Of a stretch of 11,975 nt of DNA, positions 5,597 through 11,975 are shown piece by piece. This DNA is from Saprospiraceae bacterium (lineage in GTDB: Bacteria; Bacteroidota; Bacteroidia; Chitinophagales; Saprospiraceae). Each line of letters opens with the position of its first letter. Positions within the stretch are counted from its first letter, which is position 1. The DNA is taken from assembly GCA_020628755.1 (NCBI GenBank), contig JAHDEQ010000040.1:1-11975 (forward strand), read 5' to 3'. The position numbers and the translations under genes are program-made. The notes below the pieces were generated by a model. That model had not been told where the DNA came from. It ran no database searches and was given only the letters and a program-made list of their open reading frames with translations.

Positions 5597-8272
5597 ATGG
5601 ATAATATGGAAAATCTATCACGACGAGAGATACAACAAAAAAGAAGTTCCACCTACCGAAATATAGTCCGATTGCTATGGGTACTAACTGTTTTGGGTAT
5701 TGTGGGAGTAGCCGTGCTGTTCTACATGTTATCCAAGTCCAATTTGCCCTCTTTCGAGGAACTCGAAAACCCAAAATACGACCAAGCCTCACAGGTTTTT
5801 GCGGCCGATAATACAGTTTTTGGACGCTACTATGTCGAAAATCGTGTTCCCATTACTTACGATGAGCTTTCGCCCAATCTTGTGAAAGCACTTTTAGCAA
5901 CCGAAGACGAGCGTTTTCATGAACACTCTGGTATTGATGGAGAGGCACTCGGTCGTGTACTTACTAAGACTTTTCTTCTTCAAAACAGAAGTGCGGGTGG
6001 CGCAAGTACGATTACTCAGCAGTTGGCAAAACTACTTTTTACAGGTACGCCTGCTTCGGGTTTTGAGCGAGCTGTTCAAAAACTCAAAGAGTGGATTATT
6101 GCCGTTCGCCTCGAACGAAAATATACCAAAGAAGAAATCATTGCTATGTACCTCAATAAGTTCAATTTTATCAATGGAGCTTATGGTATTCGGGCAGCAT
6201 CCGAAATTTATTTTGGTACGACACCCGACAAACTCAAACAAGAAGAGGCCGCCCTACTCGTAGGAATGCTCAAAAATCCTTCTTTATACAATCCGCTTCG
6301 TCGCCCCGAAAAAACGATGAAACGCCGTGAGGTTGTTCTCAAACAAATGGTCAAAAATGATTTGATTACTCAAACAGAATATGACTCTTTGCGTGTTTTA
6401 GATTTGGATATGACTCGCTTTGAGCGCAAAACGCATACCGACGGGTTGGCACCATACTTCCGTATGGTGCTTGGAGAAGAACTCAAAAAGATTCTTCGCT
6501 CGGAAGCCGAAAAACGCTCCGATGGCAAACCCTACGACATTTATCGCGATGGCCTCAAAATTTTTACAACCATTGACCCCATCATACAAGGCCATTTAGA
6601 AGCATCTGTAGGAAAACATATGAAAAAGCTCCAAACCAAATTTTGGAAACACTGGAAAAACGAAGATGCTTGGACCTACCGTGAACCACCAACCGAATTT
6701 GATATAAACGGTCTTCCACTTGATGGCACAACCGAAGAAGAAATTATAATAAGAAATAAAGTACTCAAAAACCTCAAATTTGGCTCTGATAGAGCCAAAT
6801 ACTACCGATCCAAATTGCTCCAACCTACTATCAATGACATCAAATCAGACATAGACAATTTTGAGTTACGAAATGTGGATATTGAGCGAATGCTTGCTGA
6901 AGAAAAGTCTGACGGAACAATTACAAAGCTCGTCAAAGACAAAATGATTGGCTCTAAACTAGCAGCCAAATATCGTACTGTCATGAAAGGCGAAAAATGG
7001 ACTGCACTCCAAGATGCTTGGGAAAACTATAACGCTACTGTCGAAAAAGCCTTTAAAAAACCAGTCAAAATGAGGGTCTTTACCTACGAAAATGAAGCAA
7101 TGGAAAAAGACACCGTTCTTTCTCCTATTGATTCTATCAAATACCATCGTAGCTTTTTGCAAGTTGGAAGCCTTGCTGTGGACCCCGTTACGGGCTATAT
7201 CAAGGCTTGGGTCGGAGGTATTAATCACAAATACTTCCAATTTGACCACGTGACCAGCGACCGCCAAGTAGGCTCTACATTCAAACCTTTTATTTATTCT
7301 ACTGCCATTTCACAAGTCAATATTTCACCTTGTTTTGAAGTAGATGATATTCCTTATACTATTCATCAAGGCGAAGGCAATTTTACCTTGCTCAAAGATT
7401 GGACTCCCAAAAATGCCAATGGCGAATATTCGGGCGAACGCTTTACCCTCTTCAAGGGTTTGCAATGGTCAAAAAATACGGTTTCGGTCTATTTAATGAA
7501 ATTATTAGGAGACGTATCTCCTGTTTTAGATTTGGCCAAAAATTTGGGATTTGCATCCAAAAAAATACCGCCTCAACCATCTATTTGTTTAGGTTCTGCT
7601 GACTTATCCGTTATGGATATGACAGGAGCTTATACTGCTTTTGCCAATAATGGTTTGTACAACAAACCCATTTTTATACGTAGTATTCAAGACAAATATG
7701 GTCGAGAAATTTACAAAGGTATCCGAGAAGATTTACCTGCTATAGAACCCAATGTCAACTATGTCATGGTTCAAATGCTCAAAAATGTAATGAATCAAGG
7801 TTTACCTGGTTTTTATGGTCTAAAAAGCGAAATGGGTGGAAAAACGGGTACAACCAACGACTACGTCGATGGTTGGTTTATGGGTTTAACTCCTGACTTG
7901 GTCGTAGGTACTTGGGTAGGAGGAGAAGACCGCTGGAGTCGTTTTCGCACACTCAATCTTGGTATTGGTGCAAAAATGGCACGTCCTGTTTTTGCCAACT
8001 TTATGCAAAGCATCGAAAAAGATTCTACTGCCGACTACAATATCAAAGCTCGTTTCAAAATCCCGCCGGGAGATATTGGTATCGAAATAGATTGCGAACT
8101 CTACCAGCAAGAAAGAGGTGGTTCGGATGACTGGGACGATGAAAACGAAGGTTTTGGCGACGACCAATTTAACGACGAAATCATACAAGACTCTACTCTT
8201 CAAAACATCGAATCAGGCGGTCAAACTACGGAGGACGAGGAAGATGAAGATTTTGGAGAAGAGTTCAATTAG
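5597..8272 (+). CDS. Class A penicillin-binding protein (PBP1A family), bifunctional peptidoglycan synthase
   Basis: Inner-membrane enzyme that polymerises lipid II (family 51 glycosyltransferase) and cross-links stem peptides (transpeptidase). A short basic cytoplasmic tail is followed by one membrane anchor (about residues 23-45). The glycosyltransferase domain runs to about 250, with catalytic Glu103 in ATEDERFHEHSGID, then GGASTITQQLAK (134-145) and RKYTKEEIIAMYLN (174-187). The transpeptidase domain has STFK with the nucleophile Ser560, SKN (625-627) and KTGT (749-752). Between them, residues about 335-515 form a long, charged, Lys/Glu-rich linker that I do not recognise. The tail from 841 to 891 has 21 Asp/Glu in 51 residues and no basic residue. 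At 891 residues it is a little longer than enterobacterial PBP1A. The ATG at 5597 is used; an ATG three codons later is also possible. It fits the mrcA/ponA group, but the symbol is not certain. Confidence 0.95.
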   Translation: MDNMENLSRREIQQKRSSTYRNIVRLLWVLTVLGIVGVAVLFYMLSKSNLPSFEELENPKYDQASQVFAADNTVFGRYYVENRVPITYDELSPNLVKALLATEDERFHEHSGIDGEALGRVLTKTFLLQNRSAGGASTITQQLAKLLFTGTPASGFERAVQKLKEWIIAVRLERKYTKEEIIAMYLNKFNFINGAYGIRAASEIYFGTTPDKLKQEEAALLVGMLKNPSLYNPLRRPEKTMKRREVVLKQMVKNDLITQTEYDSLRVLDLDMTRFERKTHTDGLAPYFRMVLGEELKKILRSEAEKRSDGKPYDIYRDGLKIFTTIDPIIQGHLEASVGKHMKKLQTKFWKHWKNEDAWTYREPPTEFDINGLPLDGTTEEEIIIRNKVLKNLKFGSDRAKYYRSKLLQPTINDIKSDIDNFELRNVDIERMLAEEKSDGTITKLVKDKMIGSKLAAKYRTVMKGEKWTALQDAWENYNATVEKAFKKPVKMRVFTYENEAMEKDTVLSPIDSIKYHRSFLQVGSLAVDPVTGYIKAWVGGINHKYFQFDHVTSDRQVGSTFKPFIYSTAISQVNISPCFEVDDIPYTIHQGEGNFTLLKDWTPKNANGEYSGERFTLFKGLQWSKNTVSVYLMKLLGDVSPVLDLAKNLGFASKKIPPQPSICLGSADLSVMDMTGAYTAFANNGLYNKPIFIRSIQDKYGREIYKGIREDLPAIEPNVNYVMVQMLKNVMNQGLPGFYGLKSEMGGKTGTTNDYVDGWFMGLTPDLVVGTWVGGEDRWSRFRTLNLGIGAKMARPVFANFMQSIEKDSTADYNIKARFKIPPGDIGIEIDCELYQQERGGSDDWDDENEGFGDDQFNDEIIQDSTLQNIESGGQTTEDEEDEDFGEEFN

Positions 8273-8326
8273 AAGTTTTATAACAAGTGCTTTCCTAAAC
8301 TTGCGGATAGTCTGTGAAGCTATGGT

Positions 8327-8347
8327 GAGTTTAGTAAGACTAAACTC
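8327..8347 (+). promoter_or_regulatory. Hairpin between the penicillin-binding protein gene and rsmG
   Basis: GAGTTTAG (8327-8334) pairs perfectly with CTAAACTC (8340-8347) around a 5-base loop (TAAGA). It lies 55 bases after the stop of the upstream gene and 29 before the rsmG start. Only two T follow, so it is weak as a terminator. No TAnnTTTG box is visible in this 104-bp gap, so rsmG may be read from upstream. Confidence 0.4.
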
Positions 8348-8376
8348 TTGCTAATTGAAAGCAACTTGAATTGATT

Positions 8377-9006
8377 ATGAAAAACATCCAACACTATTTT
8401 CCCAATTGCTCTGATAAGCAATTGGAACAATACGAAAAACTTTTTCCACTCTACCAAGATTGGAATACCAAAATCAATGTCATTTCTCGTAAAGACATTG
8501 ACAATTTATACGACCATCACGTACTACATTCCTTAGCAATTACTAAAATTATAAATTTCAAAGAAGGTTCAGAAGTACTAGACTTGGGTACGGGTGGGGG
8601 CTTCCCTGGAATCCCCCTTGCGATTGCATTTCCTGATGTTCGTTTTACACTCATTGATGGTACACGTAAAAAACTCAAGGTCGTCGAAGCTGTAGCCGAA
8701 GAATTAGAACTCAAAAACGTAAAAGTTATTCATAAGCGTGTCGAAGAGATGAAACATCATTTCGATTTTGTAGTTAGTAGAGCAGTAGCCCGACTCTTAA
8801 AATTGTATGACTGGAGCAAAGTTCGACTCAAAAAGAAAGAACAAAACGCCATCCCTAACGGTCTTATCGCTTTAAAAGGAGGTAGTATTTTAGAAGAAAT
8901 CAATGAACTCCCTCGTGGAACGTACTCCGAATTGACCAATCTATCTTCTATTTTTGCCGAGCAATATTTTGACGAAAAATACATCGTCTATGTCCAAGGA
9001 GAATGA
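8377..9006 (+). CDS. rsmG: 16S rRNA (guanine527-N7)-methyltransferase
   Basis: Methylates N7 of G527 in 16S rRNA using S-adenosylmethionine (SAM); also known as GidB. The protein is 209 residues from the ATG at 8377, a normal length; the TTG two codons earlier is less likely. Motifs by position: WNTKINVISRKD (29-40), typical of the family N-terminus; the SAM-binding loop VLDLGTGGGFPGIPLA (67-82); the acidic Asp94 after the second strand (TLIDGTRKK), expected to contact the SAM ribose; SRAVA (134-138); and LKGG (167-169 region). No partner such as mnmG (gidA) is adjacent. The gene lies 104 bases after the penicillin-binding protein gene on the same strand. Confidence 0.95.
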   Translation: MKNIQHYFPNCSDKQLEQYEKLFPLYQDWNTKINVISRKDIDNLYDHHVLHSLAITKIINFKEGSEVLDLGTGGGFPGIPLAIAFPDVRFTLIDGTRKKLKVVEAVAEELELKNVKVIHKRVEEMKHHFDFVVSRAVARLLKLYDWSKVRLKKKEQNAIPNGLIALKGGSILEEINELPRGTYSELTNLSSIFAEQYFDEKYIVYVQGE

Positions 9007-9081
9007 TTAGAAAAACCAATTGCAAATACAAAAAGCTATAATCGAATATCTATAATCAGAAATTTAAAATTCTAAATCATC

Positions 9082-9831
9082 ATGGGTTTATTCAAAACTA
9101 TCCAAGAACAACTAGCAAGAATTCAACAAAACAACAGAGAAAGCCAACAAGAACGTACTGCTCCAAGCGAAGTTTTTGACCGTGTTCGCAATAAACTGGA
9201 AGAAATGCAAGCCAATGCACGCGAGCGTCGTGAAAATCGTCCGCCAACAAGCGAAGGTGGCTTGTTTTCTGCCATCAAAGAAAGAATTGAGCAAGCACGT
9301 CAAGAAAACGAAGCTAGTCCTACCGAAGAAACTGCCGAAGCAAGCATCTTCGAGCGTATGCGTGAAGAAATTGAACGTCTTGAAAAACAAGAAGAAGACT
9401 GCGAAGAACCAACAATCGAAATGGATGTACCTGACATTCAAGAAATTCCAAGCTCTAATCGTGATTCTAATAATTCACCCATCAGTGATTTTTTAGAACA
9501 ACTAGGAGATAATTATAATAACAAAGAAGTAGGCAACTACGAAACTCCTGCTCCTGAAACAACTTCTTACGAAGCTCCTTCATCTGTTGGTAGTAGCCTC
9601 CAAATCGGAAGTATGGCCATGACCAATAGCAATGGCGGCAGCCTTGCATTGCGTTCAGAACCAAACATGGGAGCTGCTCAAAATTCTAATCGAATTCCGC
9701 ACGGTGCTCAAATCAGGATTTTAGATTATTCTGACCAAAACAAAATCAATCTCGATGGCCAAATTTGTGGCTGGTACAAGATCGAAGCCAACGGACAAGT
9801 CGGTTGGTTGCTTGATATGTATTTGAAATAG
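9082..9831 (+). CDS. SH3-domain protein with four N-terminal Phe-anchored helical repeats
   Basis: A 249-residue protein of unknown role. It has no signal peptide or membrane segment, so it is probably cytoplasmic. The first 107 residues contain four similar units: GLFKTIQEQLARIQQ (2-16), EVFDRVRNKLEEMQA (30-44), GLFSAIKERIEQARQ (60-74) and SIFERMREEIERLEK (88-102). The shared pattern is hydrophobic-Phe-x-x-hydrophobic-x-x-x-[LI], with the Phe residues 28, 30 and 28 apart, consistent with short amphipathic helices joined by charged linkers. A Ser/Asn/Glu-rich disordered stretch follows (about 108-183). The C-terminus (about 185-249) resembles a bacterial SH3 domain: LALRSEPN, then GAQIRILDY, GWYKIEANGQVGWLLDMYL. 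Such domains usually occur in exported proteins, so a cytoplasmic one is unusual. A weak stem plus T-run follows the stop. The SH3 call is fairly firm; the function is not known. Confidence 0.8.
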   Translation: MGLFKTIQEQLARIQQNNRESQQERTAPSEVFDRVRNKLEEMQANARERRENRPPTSEGGLFSAIKERIEQARQENEASPTEETAEASIFERMREEIERLEKQEEDCEEPTIEMDVPDIQEIPSSNRDSNNSPISDFLEQLGDNYNNKEVGNYETPAPETTSYEAPSSVGSSLQIGSMAMTNSNGGSLALRSEPNMGAAQNSNRIPHGAQIRILDYSDQNKINLDGQICGWYKIEANGQVGWLLDMYLK

Positions 9832-9843
9832 AACAAGAATCTT

Positions 9844-9866
9844 TTAAGTAAGCTTAATATTTTTTT
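9844..9866 (+). terminator. Weak candidate terminator after the SH3-protein gene
   Basis: TTAAG (9844-9848) pairs with CTTAA (9853-9857) around TAAG, and a T-rich run ending in seven T follows (9858-9866). The stem is only five A/T-rich pairs, so it is a marginal terminator. Confidence 0.3.
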
Positions 9867-9952
9867 AGCCGTCGGAAAAAGCAATTTCCAAAAAGAAAAA
9901 TCCGTAAACGGTTTTGAGATTTTGCGTTCTTGATTAAACTAGTCTCTTTAAT

Positions 9953-10001
9953 TAGAATATACAATGTCATGCTTTTATAGAAAAGCAAAATTTATATTCT
10001 A
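9953..10001 (+). repeat. Two-tier hairpin in the SH3-thiolase gap
   Basis: Outer arms TAGAATATA (9953-9961) and TATATTCTA (9993-10001) are perfectly complementary over 9 bp. Inside, TGCTTTT (9970-9976) and AAAAGCA (9981-9987) form a perfect 7-bp stem with a 4-base loop, and AAT/ATT (9963-9965 with 9990-9992) can add three pairs between them. No T-run follows. It could be part of a non-coding RNA or leader, or a remnant of a small inverted-repeat element. Confidence 0.5.
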
Positions 10002-10114
10002 GCAAAAGGTCAAGAAAGTAGGATTTTTCAATATATGATGATAGAGCTATCTATAAAGGTCAACAAACCGAGAAAGCTACCTAGAATCAAAATTGCGTTC
10101 CGACTAGATTTTTG

Positions 10115-10139
10115 GTTCTTTTCATCAATGGAAAAGAAC
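10115..10139 (+). promoter_or_regulatory. Hairpin just upstream of the thiolase start
   Basis: GTTCTTTTC (10115-10123) pairs perfectly with GAAAAGAAC (10131-10139) around a 7-base loop, ending 22 bases before the ATG. With no T-run on either strand it is more likely a leader or operator element than a terminator. The rest of the 330-bp gap (9832-10161) holds a spaced direct repeat AAAGGTCAA (10005-10013 and 10055-10063, exactly 50 bases apart) and no open reading frame or clear TAnnTTTG box. Confidence 0.45.
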
Positions 10140-10161
10140 AAATTATAAGCATTAAAAATTA

Positions 10162-11376
10162 ATGAAACAATCCTTTATAATTGACGGAATCCGTACACCC
10201 ATTGCCAAATTTGGAGGTACACTTTCTACTATCCGAACGGATGATTTAGGTGCAATTCCAATAAAAGCTGTTACTGACAAGCAATCCAATATTCCTAAAG
10301 ATGCTTATGACGATGTAATTTTTGGTTGTGCGAATCAGGCAGGTGAAGACAATCGCAATGTAGCAAGAATGTGCTTGCTGCTGGCGGGTTTGCCCTGGAC
10401 TGTCCCTGGCGAAACCGTCAATCGTTTGTGTTCTTCTGGAATGTCAGCTATCATTCACGCCAATCGTGCCATCAAAACAGGTGATGGCGATTTGTTTATC
10501 GCTGGAGGAGTAGAACACATGACGCGTGGCCCTTGGGTGATTTCTAAGGTGTCCAAGCCATTTGGGCGTGACGCTCAAATGCACGATAGTAGCTTTGGTT
10601 GGCGATTTGTCAATAAAAAAATGAAAGAATTGTATGGCACAGATGGGATGGGTACGACTGCTGAAAATCTTGCCGAAAAGTATCAAATCAGTCGAGAAGA
10701 CCAAGATCGTTTTGCTTATCATTCGCAAATGAAAGCAGCCAAAGCGCAAGCCAGAGAAAGACTCGCCGAAGAGATTGTTTCAGTAAGTATTCCGCAGCGC
10801 AAAGCTGACCCTATCATTTTTGATAAAGACGAATTTATACGAGCCAATACGACGGTAGAAGTATTGGCAAAACTGCGTCCTGCCTTCAAAAAACTAGAAG
10901 ATGGTGGAACTGTGACGGCTGGCAATGCTTCGGGACTCAATGATGGTGCAGGAGCTGTAATTGTGGGTTCAGAAGATGCCGTTCAAAAATATAGTCTTAA
11001 TCCTTTGGCTCGTATTGTGAGTTCGGCTGTTGTTGGTGTTGAGCCACGCATTATGGGAATTGGTCCAGTTGGAGCTTCTAATAAAGCACTTGCTAAAGCG
11101 GGGCTTGCTATGTCAGATATTGATATTATAGAACTTAACGAGGCTTTTGCAGCACAAAGTTTGGCCTGTATTCGGGAGTGGGGTTTGGCCGATGACGACC
11201 CACGCATCAATCCTAATGGAGGAGCTATTGCAATTGGTCATCCGCTTGGGATGTCGGGTATGCGTATTATGCATACCGCAGCTTTGGAACTCCACAAACA
11301 ACAAAAACGTTATGCCCTTGTTACTATGTGTGTAGGTGTGGGACAAGGTTATGCTACGATTTTAGAGCGTGTGTAA
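10162..11376 (+). CDS. Thiolase, PcaF/PaaJ-like (3-oxoadipyl-CoA thiolase or acetyl-CoA C-acyltransferase)
   Basis: Cytoplasmic thiolase that either cleaves a 3-oxoacyl-CoA with CoA or condenses two acyl-CoAs. The 404-residue length is normal. Catalytic residues are visible: the nucleophile Cys90 (NRLCSSGM), His360 (GGAIAIGHPLGMSG) and Cys390 (TMCVGVGQG), with NEAFA at 326-330. Stretches such as ANQAGEDNRNVARM (57-70), GWRFVN (146-151), ISREDQDRFA (176-185) and the ending CVGVGQGYATILERV resemble the beta-ketoadipyl-CoA thiolase subgroup more than the short-chain PhaA group. A Met replaces the usual Ala in GMSGARI. No aromatic-degradation gene, acyl-CoA dehydrogenase or hydratase is adjacent, so the substrate cannot be settled. 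The ATG at 10162 gives the expected N-terminus (IIDGIRTPIAKFGG). The family is certain; the substrate is not. Confidence 0.9.
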   Translation: MKQSFIIDGIRTPIAKFGGTLSTIRTDDLGAIPIKAVTDKQSNIPKDAYDDVIFGCANQAGEDNRNVARMCLLLAGLPWTVPGETVNRLCSSGMSAIIHANRAIKTGDGDLFIAGGVEHMTRGPWVISKVSKPFGRDAQMHDSSFGWRFVNKKMKELYGTDGMGTTAENLAEKYQISREDQDRFAYHSQMKAAKAQARERLAEEIVSVSIPQRKADPIIFDKDEFIRANTTVEVLAKLRPAFKKLEDGGTVTAGNASGLNDGAGAVIVGSEDAVQKYSLNPLARIVSSAVVGVEPRIMGIGPVGASNKALAKAGLAMSDIDIIELNEAFAAQSLACIREWGLADDDPRINPNGGAIAIGHPLGMSGMRIMHTAALELHKQQKRYALVTMCVGVGQGYATILERV

Positions 11377-11393
11377 AAAAATCCTTACTTTTG
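11361..11393 (+). promoter_or_regulatory. Promoter for adk
   Basis: The -7 box TACTTTTG (11386-11393) matches TAnnTTTG exactly. A TTTA (11361-11364), one mismatch from TTTG, lies 21 bases upstream, inside the end of the thiolase gene. The predicted transcription start falls about 15 bases before the adk ATG. Confidence 0.5.
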
Positions 11394-11413
11394 TAGCTTA
11401 AATTTTTGGAACT

Positions 11414-11975
11414 ATGATTAACTTAATACTGTTCGGACCTCCAGGTTCAGGAAAAGGTACACAAGCCAAAGGCTTGGTAGAAAAATACAATTTATTGCAT
11501 ATTTCGACGGGTGATTTGTTTCGCTATAATATGAAAAACGATACGGCTCTCGGCTTAGAAGCCAAGAGCTATATTGAAAAAGGGGAACTCGTACCTGATT
11601 CGGTAACTATCAATATGCTCAAAGCTAAAGTGGATGAAAATCCTGATGTGGCAGGTTATATTTTTGACGGTTTTCCTAGAACGATTCCACAAGCTGAGGC
11701 TTTGGATGCTTTGCTCGAACCTAAAGGTGGCGTTTCTAGTCTTTTGATGTTGGATGTTCCCGAAAATGAATTGGTTGGTCGTCTGTTGGAGCGTGGCAAA
11801 ACATCGGGCAGAGCCGATGATTTGGACGAAGGCATTATCCGCAATCGCCAAGAAGTTTATCGCAACGAAACCATGCCTATTTTTGATTATTATTTCAAAA
11901 AAGGTGTTTCTACCAAAATATGGGGCGTTGGTTCACTCGACCAAGTTTTTAAACGACTTTGCTTGGAGTTGGATG
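11414..11975 (+). CDS. adk: Adenylate kinase (3' end outside window)
   Basis: Catalyses ATP + AMP to 2 ADP in the cytoplasm. The frame is open from the ATG at 11414 to the window edge, giving 187 residues, so only a few codons should be missing for the usual length of about 190. Visible motifs are the P-loop GPPGSGKGT (8-16), STGDLFR (31-37, nucleotide site), the AMP-site motif FDGFPRT (84-90), and the arginines Arg123, Arg133 (RADD) and Arg145 expected to bind phosphates. After LLERGKTSGRADD the sequence goes straight on to IIRNRQEVY, so this is the short form without the extended zinc-type LID domain. A GGA lies five bases before the start and a promoter candidate sits at 11361-11393. The gene begins 37 bases after the thiolase stop. 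Confidence 0.96.
   Translation, partial: MINLILFGPPGSGKGTQAKGLVEKYNLLHISTGDLFRYNMKNDTALGLEAKSYIEKGELVPDSVTINMLKAKVDENPDVAGYIFDGFPRTIPQAEALDALLEPKGGVSSLLMLDVPENELVGRLLERGKTSGRADDLDEGIIRNRQEVYRNETMPIFDYYFKKGVSTKIWGVGSLDQVFKRLCLELD

Noticed and set aside
5472..5792. Minus-strand 106-codon open frame with a repetitive Met-His-rich end
   Set aside because: The repetition is the octamer array read in reverse, and the rest is antisense to the conserved start of the penicillin-binding protein gene.
8118..8354. Plus-strand 78-codon open frame at the end of the penicillin-binding protein gene
   Set aside because: It is a shifted-frame reading of the acidic tail coding region, with no conserved motif or start signal.
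9036..9057. Direct repeat CTATAATC (9036-9043 and 9050-9057) upstream of the SH3-protein gene as an operator
   Set aside because: Two 8-base A/T-rich copies in a 75-bp AT-rich gap are easily due to chance, and no promoter box supports the reading.
9112..9496. Open frames on both strands inside the SH3-protein gene
   Set aside because: They are by-products of the repetitive, charged coding sequence; the main frame has the SH3 domain and the regular repeat.
1..11975. Defence system, CRISPR array, mobile element, tRNA/rRNA gene or biosynthetic cluster
   Set aside because: No transposase, integrase, direct-repeat/spacer pattern, cloverleaf or nuclease-like gene was seen; the genes are mainly conserved housekeeping genes of normal length.

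Overview
The window is a stretch of ordinary chromosome from a Bacteroidota bacterium, most likely of the Cytophagales type. Three things point there: the base composition is AT-rich; start codons are preceded by A/T-rich sequence instead of Shine-Dalgarno sites; and four intergenic regions carry the Bacteroidota -7 promoter box TAnnTTTG, one of them with a perfect TTTG -33 box. The proteins also read as typical of the phylum. Genus and species cannot be fixed from this sequence.

Layout, left to right: the 3' part of hisS (histidyl-tRNA synthetase); gatA (amidotransferase subunit A); a 303-bp gap with a good promoter and a strong hairpin; a secreted MltD-like lytic transglycosylase; a perfect bidirectional terminator; a convergent minus-strand gene for a putative outer-membrane beta-barrel protein; a divergent intergenic region; aroB (3-dehydroquinate synthase); a gap with octamer repeats around a promoter; a class A penicillin-binding protein; rsmG (16S rRNA methyltransferase); a cytoplasmic SH3-domain protein with an N-terminal helical repeat; a 330-bp structured gap; a PcaF-like thiolase; and the 5' part of adk (adenylate kinase), which lacks only its last few codons.

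The genes fall into themes but not into one pathway. hisS, gatA and rsmG serve translation, the lytic transglycosylase and the penicillin-binding protein act on peptidoglycan, and aroB, the thiolase and adk are metabolic. Most genes are separated by 40 to 330 bp and several have their own promoter candidates, so there is little sign of a long operon.

I found no mobile element, CRISPR array, tRNA or rRNA gene, toxin-antitoxin pair or defence system. The points most worth a second look are the SH3 protein with four Phe-anchored helical repeats, the hairpin with a pyrimidine-rich loop after gatA (possible small RNA or leader), the octamer arrays upstream of the penicillin-binding protein, and the hairpins that fill the hisS-gatA gap and the gap before the thiolase gene.
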